64,000 bases of DNA from Chalara sp. BL73 (taxonomy: Eukaryota > Ascomycota > Leotiomycetes > Helotiales), in the NCBI GenBank assembly GCA_918026815.1, contig CAKJVC010000151.1, forward strand, positions 186,001 through 250,000. The letters run 5' to 3'. Below the pieces are notes generated by a model. The model ran no database searches and was not told where the DNA came from. It saw only the letters and a list, made by a program, of their open reading frames with translations. This document shows positions 22,305-34,446 of this stretch, in pieces (the first letter of the stretch is position 1; the number at the start of each line of letters is the position of its first letter). The position numbers were made by a program, and so were the translations under genes.

Positions 22305-22745
22305 TTACCCAGTCTCGAACTCAAACACTCGCACGATGCCATCGTCAGTCGCTGCCGCGACTTCACCATCCCATTTTGTTTGAGCAAACACGGAACTCCT
22401 GGTGCAGGAGCCGTTCGCCCCGCTAGCCCCCGTAGCGCACGCGCCGGCCTCTCCAAGCTTCTTCTTCCACAATACTTGCCCTGACTGCCAATTCGATACA
22501 GCAAGCGTTCCATCTGTCGAAGGTGTAGCCATCTTTGACCCAACTACAGAACATTGGCGGCTCAGCTCATTGTATGGCTTAATGGTATACATGCGCTTTC
22601 TTGCTCGGAAATCCCAAATAGATATTGATCCATCTAAATGAAAAGCTGCAACGACAGACTTTTCTGTGTTACAATGCATCAATCTTAAAAGATATATCCC
22701 ATTGCAACCTGAACAAAGCAAAGTACATACTACTGTCCTAACCAC
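22305..22745 (-). pseudogene. WD40-repeat protein fragment
   Basis: The frame contains VVAAFHLDGSISIWDFRARK and STDGTLAVSNWQSGQVLWKKK, and ends AATDDGIVRVFEFETG, the spacing of beta-propeller blades. It is unlike the WD40 repeats of the two NLRs, so it derives from a different gene. A possible donor (GTAAGT) follows at the 3-prime end, but no good continuation was found before the LTR at 21930-22152. Probably truncated by that insertion. Confidence 0.45.
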
Positions 22746-22765
22746 GAGTCAATTTAACAGCTTAT

Positions 22766-23869
22766 CTAATAGATAGAGCACAGCTTACTCGGAGGGAATA
22801 TGGTACACGGTAAGGTTCGAATCTCAATGCATGTGAAGATAAGGTTGTTGTCGTTAAGAACGAGCCTGCTGGCTATCCAGTGGCTTTTGAAAGGCTTCTT
22901 TTGTAGCATGTTACTGGTGCTGCCAAAAAGAACTGCCGTGGCGAAAGCTACTTTGTTGGTGTTGTGTTGGTTTTGGAACGCCGGTAGCGCAGCCACTCTG
23001 TTGGTTATGGTTCTGCCGAGCTAGAATACGTAAGTGTTCTTTTACGCATTATATACAGAATACATTCATTTTTGAATGCGTTATCATCTGAATGCTTAAC
23101 TTTGTTAAATCATTGGCTGCGATTTCTAGCGGCATAGGCGACTATATACGCAGTCTATAAACTTCACCCTTGTTGGGCGGGTTGCATCCGCAGCGGCGGC
23201 ATCGCGTGTTGTCTCTGCTTTGCTGCCCCACGCTTGTGCACTTTGCTGTTATTTTTCATATATTTATCATTTTATCGACATTCACTTTGTCTATATAAAT
23301 CATGATGAAATTTTTAGGGGAAACACCTTTATCTTTCGCGCCTTTCCAGCCGATGATCCGCCTCGCATCTTTCGACTTATTGCTAACGAGTCCTATATCG
23401 TTACGTCGTTCGATGGTAGTAACAACAATATGCCCGTTCATAAGTTACGAGATTCCTATTCCTGAAAATGCACTGTTAAGGCTGGGTAACTTAGATCCAC
23501 TATATCTTCGACGTTTAATAGCCAGTTACTACGTTATTAGGATTCAAGGACCGGCAATTAACAGCTTAAATAAATTCTCCATACTAAAAGTACTTGTTAG
23601 ATGTTCCTTCGCAGCAGATGGAAGCACTTAGTAAACTTTGTCATAATTATAGCTTCATTATACCTGAGTATATAAGGACCGAAACGATATATAAAGATAG
23701 TAAAGAACATTGTTTGCCAACATTAGTCAATACTTCTCTGAACAATCACCTGCATAAAGTACTCTGTGAACGAGCTTTTTCAAACTCGTCCTTATTCCGT
23801 TCAGTTTCTCTAATCTTTCTTAGGACTTACTACTATTCAATAAACGCTTTATCGCTATAGCACAAACTC
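22766..23869. other. No confident gene; AT-rich
   Basis: Several 60-110 codon frames overlap on both strands without recognised domains. Confidence 0.4.
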
Positions 23870-23883
23870 TACTGCATCCGCCA

Positions 23884-24305
23884 AAATACTTTTTGCCAAA
23901 ACCCTCGCCCTCGGCACCTTCCTCTCCACCGCATGCGTTTCTGCCCTCCCTGACCTAACCGCCTTCGCCCGCGATGCCGAGAACAAAATCTATTCTCGGG
24001 ATGTGGCCGAAATGGGCTTGACCCGTCACGAGGTGGAGGACCTTGTGCGCCGCACATTCCCGGGCTTTTGAGTCGCATGCCCCACGTTGATTGCTCGATC
24101 ATCTTACCAACCTGTGACACGAATGCCGAATGTACCGCAAGCCGGGCGAATGTACGTACTGCGGCCCGGACCGGAAGTGCACTGGAACCCTCCCGCCTCC
24201 GCCTGGAGCTCCGACCGCTCTGGTACTTCGGGCAGGCAAGGGGCCAGTGCGGGAGCAACAGCAGCCAATCGCGGAAGCCGGCGCGGAGGTGGCAGGCGCG
24301 TCTAG
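23884..24305 (+). pseudogene. Decayed small secreted protein gene in a GC-rich patch
   Basis: The reading starts without an ATG at SAKILFAKTLALGTFLSTACVSALP, quoted here as AKTLALGTFLSTACVSALP, which has the look of a signal peptide. It continues through RDAENKIYSRDVAEMGLTR to a TGA near 24071. In another frame ECRMYRKPGECTYCGPDRKC gives a cysteine-rich end, running to 24305. GC content is visibly higher than in the AT-rich flanks. It is best read as a small secreted cysteine-containing protein that has lost its start and frame. Confidence 0.35.
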
Positions 24306-25773
24306 GTAGACTAGTCTTTAGAAAGAGGTTTTGATATAGATGAGGGGACAGGGTGCATTTAGTCTTGATTTTGTTACAATCGCTAATATAGAATACCTGG
24401 TTTTACTCGAGCATCCTTATTTCAGTTTTTATATTCGAGTGTTTAACGTTCAACTAATGGAAACTCTAATAACAACCTAAAAGCACTTTCTGTCACGGCT
24501 TTTGCCCTATCTCCATTGCGGAGTCATCCTTACGGGTTCAACCCGTCACAATTTTGTTGGCTAACTACGTGGAGTTTGGAAACTACTGAAGCCCGAAGTG
24601 CCACTAATGCAGGTCTGATATTTAGGTATCACAATACGGAAGGGGTCAGGGGAACCCGCCTACAGGGACATGACTGCAAAGTAAGACATTGCCTATTTCG
24701 CTTAGTCCGCCTCATCTTGGCCGAGTCTTTTGTTCGTTTCTTGGCAGTAACGCAATACAACAACCAACTATAAATATGAGAAGGCGATCGGGAGAGTTTT
24801 GCATTTTACATTCGAAGACTCGTTCCCCTCGATTAAGTTAATGCAATGCAAAAAAAAAATTCCAAAAAAAAAAATCAAAATCATAGCACAGCCCCAGCTC
24901 CCGCACTGATACTGTGCAGTCTGAAGGCTACGCGTGTGCTGCCATATTAACGACGCTGAAAAGACCCAGTGTAAAGGTTAAAAGCGTAGGCATAAATAAG
25001 CATAACAGGTTCAGATGAAAGCACGCAGCGCATTTGGCAAGAAAGGGGGATGGAGCAAGTTCAAGTATAATGCTGCACGTGTGCAATCCGACTCAGCCCA
25101 TCGTTGAGCCTCGGATCCCATTACGAGTCAGCTTCCATTGTAAGTGGCCAAAGTAAAAAAGGTGGCTTAATGAATGGCCTGATCGACGTATGGTCAACTC
25201 CGAAGGCTTTCGCTGCTTGGCATATATCTCTCGGCTCTTTTGATTCCATTGCAGCAATCGCCCGGTCGATAAGATTCGATTTGCTGCATTTAGCCATAGT
25301 TAAAAGTGGTGATGATGATATTTTTGGTGGGGTGGATTTGATGTGGGGGTGGGATTTGCAATTGGGATATCGGTTACCTGAATGTCTCCAACACTATGTA
25401 ACTTTCGCTCCAGACCTGGAAACCCATTCAAATACAGACTAAGGAATTAATCATTAAATACTAAGATTAATTAACTACATTATAGCTCTTTAGTAGTATT
25501 ACACATAATTTACTAACTCTAATATGCTAGTCAAAATTGAGATGAAAACTGGTCGGACGCACGGACCTGTGAGATTGATCTGGTGAGGCTGAGCACTTCA
25601 CCTTGGGGATGCGGGCTACATGCCACAACCTCTCCGAATTGCTCTTTCTCGTCTCTAATCGACTCAGGGCCGCGTACTACTTTGTCTGGATTGTATGCAG
25701 AGACTAGAACTGTCGCCTCACTGTCTCGTGCCTCACTGTTGAACCACTATGCTATCGGTCCCGTACGTTCACG
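24306..25773. other. No gene seen; A-rich run at 24850-24880
   Basis: Short frames only, with two runs of ten or more A at about 24849-24876. Confidence 0.45.
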
Positions 25774-28277
25774 ATGCCTGAGCATTGTCATACAAATGCT
25801 GCCATGGGAAAAACTTCGGTGGCAGAGATAAATGAAGGCGGGGACACCGAAGGACTGCTGAAATGTATCTTAAACGAGCTGAAATGCATCAAAGTCCAGC
25901 TCGCCCGACAAGATGCACGAAATAGAGAGCTTAGCAAAGCTAACACAAACTCCTATGTTTCGGGCACTATTTCTGGATTGGTAGGCTGTGTAATTGTGCG
26001 TACAAGTCCAAACACTTACAGAAGAAACCAGAAAAGCAACAGTCTCGTGCTTGACCGGTCAAGTCTGCTCTCCTCTGCCCACCTTTTCTCAATGGAAAAT
26101 AGAACTGGTCCAATCCTTCGCGAAGCTCTCAGGCGATATAAATCGGACTCAGTACCAGCCTGGAGTACGCTATATGGTACAAACTTGGCCCGAGAAGAGG
26201 GCATAGAGGACCCCGAAACAATCGCACGTAACGAGGAATGGACTTCTATCACTGGCCATTGTTGGAAGATCCCGAATGACAATAGAGTGAGCTTTTGCTT
26301 CTTCATACCTCAGTCTAATTCGAGGACATTGGTTCAGGTTCGGAACTTCCTGTTGCATTTTCATAAACCTGGAGGCAATGGCCAACTCAGAGGCGAAAAT
26401 TTCAATGTTTGGGATTGGTTTGACACCGGCATCACTGCGTTCTGGTTTCCTGGTAAAAGAACACCAAGCATACCACAGGAGGCTCTTGAAGTATCGAAAG
26501 CTGAAGTAACTCAAATCTCTCATTTGATTGCTCCCTGGCGAAGAATAATGTATGTCATCATCTATATCCTAGTACAAGCACAGCTGACTGCCAAAGCAAC
26601 CTCCAAGGCCTCACGACACTAGAAAATTGCGAAAGCCAAGAAACCCAAGCAGACCTTGTCGACAGTGATCTTTGCCCCTTCTTAATTACAGATAATGGTG
26701 AATCTATCTTTCAGCGACCTATTGATGAAATGATATGGCGAGTTGTCAAGTGCCATTTACGATGCCTTCGCGTATCAAGCACACATCACGCTGAAATGCA
26801 AGTCAAGGACTGTGCACTGTTTCACATAACATTCTACGAAATCCTTCAGCGCAATCCTGGAAGTAGAGTAACGGAATTGTGGCCCTGTGGCGACCTTCAC
26901 AGCGATGGACAGCAACATTCAATAGCCTCTCGGCAAATTCGCGAGAGCGCTTTGACAGTCAGTCATCGAACACACTAGATTGAAGCATTGCTGATGTTTA
27001 TATAGATTATCGCTGTCCCTAGTAGAGAGATGCCAGGTTCAAAGGCTAGGGCAATCTTCTGGACTATGATATGCCTGCGACCCAGTCAATTTCCTCACCT
27101 ACACTATTCCGAGCACGGGGATGACATATCTAGGGGCCGCACCAACGAAATGGTGGACGATATGAGTGACCTTATCTATAAAAGCCTAGTGACGGTGATT
27201 TCTCGATGGAATGAAATCGCACATTATTTTGACAAACTACTTAGTGAAAAGAGTGGCCTGCTGTGCCCAGAGTATCACGATAGCTTGTTGACCGATGATG
27301 AAAATTTTTCAAGGTCCAAAAAGTACTTTTGGGCCATTGAATTTCTCAAAGAAGCGGATAACAGTATATCGGATAACATTCGCCAGACACAGCGATTTGT
27401 AGAATTTCTTGAATCGAATCCCCCCCAGACAAAGATTGCAGAAAATGAATTCCGACTGAGAGTCAAAAAGCATTATCTTGCCCTTCAGAAATTAGAGTCT
27501 CTGGAGATTAGATTCGGACGGAAAAAGGAAGAAGCTGTGGCGTTGAGGGACGGGGTAGGCTATAGATCTTTGAGAACGCGAGACAACATGCTAAAGACCT
27601 TTAGCTCTTTAGTGCCAGTGCTGTAATGGAAAGTCGCGCATCCACTCAACTCGGACAGAACATCAAGCTTCTCACAATCGTGAGCATCTTTTTTCTTCCC
27701 CTCTCATTCTGCGCCGTAGGTATCTTCCAGCTACCCCGCTTGTGACTACTGTGACTTGCTGACCCGTTTCTACATCTTCTAGTCAATTTGGAGCGTCAAT
27801 GACACATTATTCAGCATCCCAGCACTTGCAACTGTAATGCCTATTGTGGGAGTATGCACATATATTGTCGTTTTCAACCTTAATAATATCGCTACGTTTT
27901 TCGAACGCATACTAGCTCCTCCGCCTATGCAGCGACTGTTTAGTCAGCAGATCACTAACGCAGGGGATTTCTCTAGCAGCATTTGGGAGAGGCCTGGAGT
28001 TGCATCTGGCAAAACTGGGGCTCTTCAGGGTCCGCCTCTTTCATTTTGGCATATTTTACCATTTTACATGCTCCAGCTCCTGCAGAAAGCATGGATTATT
28101 GTCGCGTATGTGAGAAGATTAATACCGCACCGTCGTGCGAAAGACAGCGCTTTAGTGGATAACTTCTCGCCGGTATCTCTTGGAGATCTTAGAGATGTCC
28201 GCGTGAAAGTTCAGGTCGACGTCGAGAGTTGTAGTGTGACGAGGACAGTGGAAAGTGATTCATGCTTGGAAACTTAG
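25774..28277 (+). pseudogene. CorA-like fungal membrane protein, probably frameshifted
   Basis: Multi-exon gene. The in-phase later exons are (..)-26549, 26597-26957, 27006-27554, 27605-27715 and 27783-28277, with introns of 47, 48, 50 and 67 bases. The end carries the CorA-type signature region: SASAVMESRASTQLGQNIKL, a first membrane helix (LTIVSIFFLPLSFCA), the SIWSVNDTLFSIPAL loop where classical CorA has its GMN motif, and a second helix (VMPIVGVCTYIVVFNL). The N-terminal cytosolic part (CWKIPNDNRVSFCFFIP, FNVWDWFDTGITAFWF) resembles other fungal CorA-like proteins. Around 25990-26200 the sensible reading (FSQWKIELVQSF, YMVQTWPEKR) lies in another frame with a stop at about 26204, and no intron explains the return to the first frame. 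Ion transport is doubtful because the GMN motif is absent. Confidence 0.6.
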
Positions 28278-28785
28278 TGTCACGATCCCAATACAGGTGC
28301 CAGTGATAGTTGCTTGTAAGGTATCAAATACGAAGATTCTAAACTAAAGAGAAAAGGTGTAACTACTGCTAGAACCGCCAATTTGTAACCATGACCAGTT
28401 CCAGAGCCTTAGCTAGGCGAAGCAATGAGCGTTCGCGGTTGTGGCGCGACATGTCAGGTGATGATGCCAGAAATGGTCAGTGCGTCGTGCATGTGATCTG
28501 TAGGACCACGACAGCGAGATCCCCAGCAGAAATTGAAAATTAAAAAATAAAAAAAGGAAGAGGCTAAGGGCGTTGCGGTGTAGGCTGATCTAGAGATGGT
28601 ACTGTCAGGTGCCAGGATGTCACGTGCTAAGGGACAATGAGTGGGGCTCGGTAAAGGTACTGAGACTTGGCATATATGGGCACGTAGGGAGTCGCCGGGG
28701 GCTCGGAGGGTATAAGTAGGGGACCCGGGACGTAGTAGGAAGGGCAGAGATTCGTCTTCGTATTAATGAGTTGATTTGTGCCACA
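28278..28785 (+). mobile_element. Possible solo LTR
   Basis: Begins TGTCACGATCC directly after the CorA-like stop codon and ends TTTGTGCCACA. A TATAAGTAGGGG box lies about 80 bases before the end, as in an LTR. No matching target duplication and no second copy were found, so this stays tentative. Confidence 0.3.
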
Positions 28786-29088
28786 ATACTCCAGCACTTT
28801 ATAGGTAGGGTGTGGATTGAATACTTGGTTGTAGGAAGCTAAGTGACTACAGTGACGGCAGGTGCTGCTGTAAAAGTATGATGACTAATATAGAGCTTAC
28901 ACCGGCGCTTAGGGTAGGGTACAGTAGCGCTTGATGCTTTACGCTGTTCAGACTTGCTTTGTAAGTCCGGCTAAATTGAACGTCATTACTTACAATAATC
29001 TGTTAAATTCATCGCCGAGGGTTCTCCCATCTTATTCGAGCTACTCGTGCCAGATCGTCCAGCTGCTGTCATTTACGACAAGGACAAA

Positions 29089-29514
29089 ATGCATCGGGTT
29101 TTAATCTTTACCGCCCTGTGCGCCGCCGCCATTTGCCTTATCTTATCCTCAATCCGAGCGACGACTAAGGGCTTCAGCTTTTGTCCTTGGGCAAATACCC
29201 TGAATTGTCGCGCTCGCGTCATGTATGAAGCTCCGTTGCTTGACTGCGATATCCCCAAAAAAGAAATCGTGCCAAACAGCTACGTGGTCTTTCTTCACCA
29301 AGGCTACTCTCTGGATAAGCATAAACAAGCCGTCGGTGTCAACATAGATTCGGCTATACAGTACATTTTTAACGAAACCGCCGTCCACGGACTATACTAC
29401 AGCGCAGGGTTTGACAACGCGACCTTGGCAGCTGTTCGTACGGATATTGGTGTCGATATGGTTGAATGTAATCGATTAATGCACATTGCCGTATCCGGAG
29501 ACGGCGACCTTTAG
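29089..29514 (+). CDS. Small secreted/anchored protein with I9-inhibitor-like region
   Basis: A 141-residue single-exon frame from ATG 29089; the frame extends upstream only to a GTG. The N-terminus MHRVLIFTALCAAAICLIL is a signal peptide or signal anchor. The middle part, PNSYVVFLHQGYSLDKHKQ and later SAGFDNATLAAVRTDIGVD with a final VECNRLMHI, follows the pattern of inhibitor-I9/subtilisin-propeptide domains: a first strand, a helix with hydrophobic spacing, then a V-x-x-V-E strand. It has no protease domain, so it would be a free-standing inhibitor or chaperone-like domain if real. Cysteines lie at two places (FCPWANTLNC, LLDCD). The family assignment is by eye. Confidence 0.5.
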   Translation: MHRVLIFTALCAAAICLILSSIRATTKGFSFCPWANTLNCRARVMYEAPLLDCDIPKKEIVPNSYVVFLHQGYSLDKHKQAVGVNIDSAIQYIFNETAVHGLYYSAGFDNATLAAVRTDIGVDMVECNRLMHIAVSGDGDL

Positions 29515-30298
29515 ACGACAGCACTGTTTCGTCTATACGCAGAAGATTTTACAGTGGGTTGGATGTTGAAAATGATGCTCTTGAGAAGGTGGAGAAGAGC
29601 CTGGGACTTGTATAGGGATATAGGAAGTATTTATGCTTAGGCAAAGCTGTTTTGTAGCTGGAGATAGGGCTACTTTCAAAATGTATGGTGCGCTACTACT
29701 TTGGGGGGAGGAGTGAACGATGAGAGAGATATTGCGAGTGCTTATATGTAAAAGTAGGGAACTGCTGTTAGATTAACAATAGACTAAGGATTTGTCTAGT
29801 AATATCCTACCCTAGAACGAAAGTGATTGAACACATGATGCTTCGAGTAAGTTCGCGGTTTAACAAGCCAGTCCGTAAGCCAAGATTGAGCGGTTTCTTC
29901 CACTAGGAAGTCTTCAAAGCAATATTATGCCGGGTTTCTTGCTGCGTGTTCTTCATCGAAAATGAAAGCCTGGGACTCGGCGGGCGGGTATGCCTGCAAG
30001 ACTCCTAACTCATGGGACTGGAAATCATGGGGCTGGACAAACTTGTCCATCACAGCGAATTTGCAGCATAAAAGGTGGCTTCGACAAAGTTGAAAATTCA
30101 AACACGTTCCTTAAACAAACTTCACTAGGGAAACATAGCAAAAATATAGAGCTATAAAGAACAACTCCTCGATTTTGGTGCTTTTTAACGTAGCCTCTAA
30201 ACTCTTCGGTCACGGCAAGCTGCGTGCAATAAAGGATGAAGACATGAACACTTTGGAGTTTTGCACCAGACGGCTAAATAGAGTAAACGAGGGCTAAG
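29515..30298. other. No gene seen
   Basis: No recognisable coding sequence. Confidence 0.45.
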
Positions 30299-30592
30299 TT
30301 GAATCTCGGGATGCCATTCACAGCTGCGAAAGAAACGGTGTCGGTGCAAATCTCGACCTGCGAGCTGCAGAAGAACCTCCTCCTTCGCCTCGGATTTCCC
30401 CACAAATTGCGCCACAAAATTTACGCTGCTCTCCTCGCCTGTCCTTGGGAACTTCCCTTCACGCACCCTATAACTAAGTGCCAAGAAACCCTCATCTTTC
30501 TTTCGCGAACCCGCAAACAACTCCGCACAGAACTGAAGTCCTGGTTCGTAGATCGGCCGAAAACGAAACAGCAATCAGATAGACTATATTAA
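30299..30592 (+). pseudogene. Possible F-box-like/2EXR-type relic
   Basis: A 97-codon frame with LLLRLGFPHKLRHKIYAALL and a later LIFLSRTRKQLRTELKSWF. This recalls the fungal pattern L-x-L-P-x-E-(L/I)-R-x-x-I-Y followed by a return to L-x-x-S-R-Q-I-R. It is short and lacks the usual LPPE core, so it is a relic or a chance match. Confidence 0.25.
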
Positions 30593-31329
30593 TATAAATA
30601 GTTGCCGGGATTCGGGATTTTTAATCGCTACAGCACGACTTTCGTACTGCAGAACGAAAGGGTGTCGGACCTGACGTATACGCCGCCGAAGGGTGGGAAA
30701 AACTATCCGATACGGTTTCTTGTGGCTTTCGTAATAAGGATAAGGGATCGCATAATACGAAACGTAGCCGGCCACCTGGGATGGGTCCCTGGTGTCATCC
30801 GAGCGAAAGAGGACGTAGGAGCGCTTGGATTTGAAGCTAAAAGCATAGCAAAGAATCTCGGAACGGCGTAAGAAGTAGAGGAATATATCTAGCACATTCA
30901 CTACAGGCTTTCGTGGGCATTGCCACCATGCGAGTGTAACAAAAGGAGGGCAGCAGGAGGGATTGCAATATCACAGGCAAGAACACGTGACTGGCGATGT
31001 AACAGTGATGTATTGATATCAAAAGTGAGCCTTCTAACCTATGAAGAAAAACTCAAGCTTGCCCTCCTCCGGAAGGACCGAACTTTCCCTTATATCCTTT
31101 GTTTCCCAACTGTTCTGTGTTCCTTACTTACGGAGTTGCCGAGTTTTAGGCTTCGGTATTCCTGAGCAGTATTCTGGCTGTCGGAGTCCATGACAGTCCA
31201 GGTTATATGCCTTTGTAGTGGCGGTAAGCCCGCGGCTGCAAGCCTGTAGCCGCAAGTCCTTGGCCGGCCATAATCTAGCTTTCGTTACCCTGGTGGTTCG
31301 CTTACAGCCTGTAACCGACCTAACTGTTA

Positions 31330-31820
31330 TACCAGCACGTGCTATAAAACTCAACCAGCTGTTCAGGTTGGCTTTGGAATCGTATGGATATACTACCATT
31401 GCTAAAGGGACCGTGACGGCATTTAAAGCAAAGTTAAAGCACGAAGGTTTGGTTTACCGACGCTTGGGAAAAGTTCAAGGAGAGCTTGTATCAGTACCTT
31501 GGGAGTATCTCTCTTGCTCGTCCTTCCTCTCTTAATATTGGGGTTAGAATAGTTCACATATTGCTCATGTCATGGGCGAGCGAGCCAGCATGCAGGGACT
31601 TGATGTTTGCCATAGGACGGGATATAGCCGCGGAAACGAGCAGGGTTGTTACGAAGATGTTAGATTAAAGGGTGGATCATCGTGATGTACGGCCACAGAA
31701 CATGTTATGGAATCCCGAGATCAGAAGTGTGGTGCTGGTAGATTTCGAGCGCTCAGAGGTTTTAAAGCAGGTGTCAGTTATTCAAGAGACATCACCTAAC
31801 AGGAGGCGGAAGCACTTCCA
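31330..31820 (+). pseudogene. Protein-kinase-like relic (catalytic loop visible)
   Basis: Reads ALESYGYTTIAKGTV and LKHEGLVYRRLGKVQGELV, then shifts frame to YQYLGSISLARP, then IVHILLMSWASEPACRDL. A TAA interrupts just before VDHRDVRPQNMLWNPEI (31669-31720), the catalytic loop. VVLVDFERSEVL follows, where kinases have the DFG motif. At least one frameshift and one stop make it non-functional. This type of incomplete kinase fold is common in fungal accessory regions. Confidence 0.55.
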
Positions 31821-32107
31821 CTACGACCCATCCTGTGCAGATCTTACGGGATGTTCATCAATCCCGGCAATGCGTCGATTGAATCAACCCATGCGTTTGA
31901 TAGTCTATAATAAAGATTACAGCAATTCAATTCATTTGCTACTGCTCATGTCTTCCCGCTAACTCGCATCCAGCATGTTAGTGCTCTCAACATATTCGCT
32001 TTGTTGGTAACAGTCGTTCTGTTCGTTGCGTAATCGTGGGAGGATCTGGAATCAGAAAGCAAGTCGGCATACATCTTAGGAAACTGAAGAAATCTATCTG
32101 CTTAATA

Positions 32108-33649
32108 TTAAAGTAGCTTTCCAACTCGTTCCGATAATCTGCTATGTGCAACAGATCTTCCGCCCAACTCCGCTTCTTCTGTGAGTTTCCTTGCCAGCGC
32201 TTCAGCTCCCAAATTGGAGTGGGCAAAATACTCATTTTCCTCTCCTTGGACCTCACCGGCTGGAGGATCATCCTTGAGCAGAGTTCTAGCTTGTCCAATA
32301 AGAACAAGGTCCTCACGGAGAGCGTTGAAAAGCCACCGTATACCAGTCTTATCAATATTTGTGTATGCTGATGTGTATAATCTAACGAAGCGGTAGTAGT
32401 CTTGTAAGCCATCGAGGGTTATCAGCTGCATAAAAATCCAGGATATCCGGGTGAAATCACAGCACTGAGGGCTCAACACATCTTTGTTATTTTGTGAAAA
32501 GTAGTTGATGACACTTTCTCGAAAGATAGGCATCATCGCTGCATCCACATCACCTCTGGGATAAAGGAAGCTTGGAGTGATCAGGAGCGTTGAAAAAGGA
32601 ACAGTGGAACAGGATGTCCAGTCAATGACACAAGTGATGTTGAAATCAGAATCAATGAAATTTTCGATACGCTTAAGTCCGGAGGTTTTGGACAGTATTT
32701 CCGCAGAGCCGTTGGTATCGATGGCACAATATTGCGTAGGAGATGTGCCATGACGATGTAGTCTAATCGGTTTTTGCGACTATCATTTTTTTCATACCAA
32801 TAGTGACAAAATCGTTCCATAATTGAATCACAGATCAATAGCTAGATAGAGATGAGAAGATTTTGAGCTCTGCGACTGGGGTGAGGAAGACATGATGCTC
32901 TAAAGGTAGTTTCCCAGCATGGCAGCAAAGTGCGGGGTAGGGGGTAATATCCTTTGTCGTTGTTGAACGGACCTCGCGTGATGTCACTGGAGGGACCTCG
33001 CGGGGGCCAAGCCAATGCTGGTGGGGGGCACTCCTCGGTATGAAATTCTCCATCCCTTTCGCAGAGTGAACCTATTTTACCGAAAAGCAGATTCAAGAGT
33101 TGAGAAGTTATCATGCCTAGTTGCCTCATAATATTTTCCTTAGCTACGGTTGGAAGGCGGAGAAGCGGATTGCGAGGCAGCTTCATGCCTTTTGGATAAG
33201 GATCCGAGGTAGACTTGCTGCGGATAGAAAATCCGGGAGCCCTCATTGCTAAAGTGAAAGGTATTCCAATATCGTTCGATCGGGAACCACCTGTAATACC
33301 CTAATTAGAGTTGGCGCAGTATTGTTTTTGTTGCTGATGGCTCACCAGTAACTTTTTACTCCCACAACAGGAATGCCATTCAACCTTGAATACTTTGTCG
33401 ATGCGACCTCCCTTTCGATCAGTTTTATCATGGTCTGCTCGGAAATTCCACTGTCTAGTCGAGGAGAGCGGAAGATCCAGTCCACACCATCGTCATCAAA
33501 TGCCGGAACAATCGCCCAACTGTGGCTGCCACTCATTGGGGCTTGCGAATCATCACAAGAGCATCACGCATGCCGAAGCCCTCTGCATGATTAATAAGAG
33601 CAGCTATATTGAATGTTGCATAACTGAAACTTCTCGGTGTTGGCAACAT
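32108..33649 (-). pseudogene. Aminoglycoside-phosphotransferase-like gene, multiply frameshifted
   Basis: From ATG 33649 the sequence runs through INHAEGFGMRDALVMIRKP, then (new frame) WAIVPAFDDDGVDWIFRSPR and SGISEQTMIKLIEREVAS. After a likely intron come PGFSIRSKSTSDPYPKG and LRQLG-like IMRQLGMITSQLLNLLFGKI. The catalytic loop region reads PPDLSVSK near 32665, where the family has H-x-D, and breaks into another frame at once. The metal-binding segment DSDFNITCVIDW is intact in that frame. The C-terminal 146 codons (32108-32548) are open. At least four frame changes are needed, several in A or T runs. The family is the fungal APH/choline-kinase-like group, of unknown substrate. Confidence 0.6.
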
Positions 33650-34446
33650 CGATGTATGTGAACAGAAAGAAGCGTGAGTTTGTTCTAATTATTACATCAA
33701 ACTGTTATGGTAGACAATAACATTCAAACGAGTGATTTGAAATATCTGTAAATTGAAACGTTAGAAAAGGATCTACAGATGCAGCACAGTAGCCCGCCAA
33801 ATTGCGGGGTGGAAAGGGTTGCAGAGTTGCAGATTCGCCAAAGGCAATGGAAAGCAAAAAGGTAGCCTCCAGATCACCCACATTCCCTATATCTCAGTTT
33901 ACTCAGACCGCTTGGCCAAGACCACTCACTAAAATTTCCGAACTAAGAAATTCTATGCTGAAGGTCTGGATGCGTTTAGTCACAAGTACTAGCCGGTGAA
34001 GATGCCTAGACCAGAGGAACAGTCAATAACAAAACGACTAGTACTAGCATACCCGTAGTATGCTTCTCTTCTATGATGTGCAATAGCCTGCTAATAAGTT
34101 AGTGCATGGTGGACGTTACAAAAGAGAATTATCATGCCCGTACCGTAGCCGTCCTCGTAGCGACATAAAGGGTTTTGTAGCCCTACAATCCTTCAAGAAT
34201 TTGGCTAATTTGACAATATGGAGGCTAATTCAGCTCTGCCAATTCCGATGCTAGTGGCTCATTACACAGTATAGCGTCCATGTGGGGAAGGAGCGGAAAC
34301 GGGACCCGGATCCATTGTAAATCATATTACTCTGATTTAATTGAATGTTGAGTAATTGAAAGCATGCGTGGGTCGAGCCCCGTCCATGTGACGAGCGCAT
34401 CCTTCTTGAAGCCCGCTCTCAGCAACTTTCAAAATAGTTTATCCCA
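33650..34446. other. No gene seen
   Basis: Short frames only. Confidence 0.45.

Noticed and set aside
22805..22825. GGTTCGAATCTC, resembling a tRNA T-arm
   Set aside because: No acceptor or anticodon stem at the right distances.
23869..24258. 129-codon minus-strand arginine-rich frame
   Set aside because: High-GC antisense shadow of the decayed secreted protein reading.
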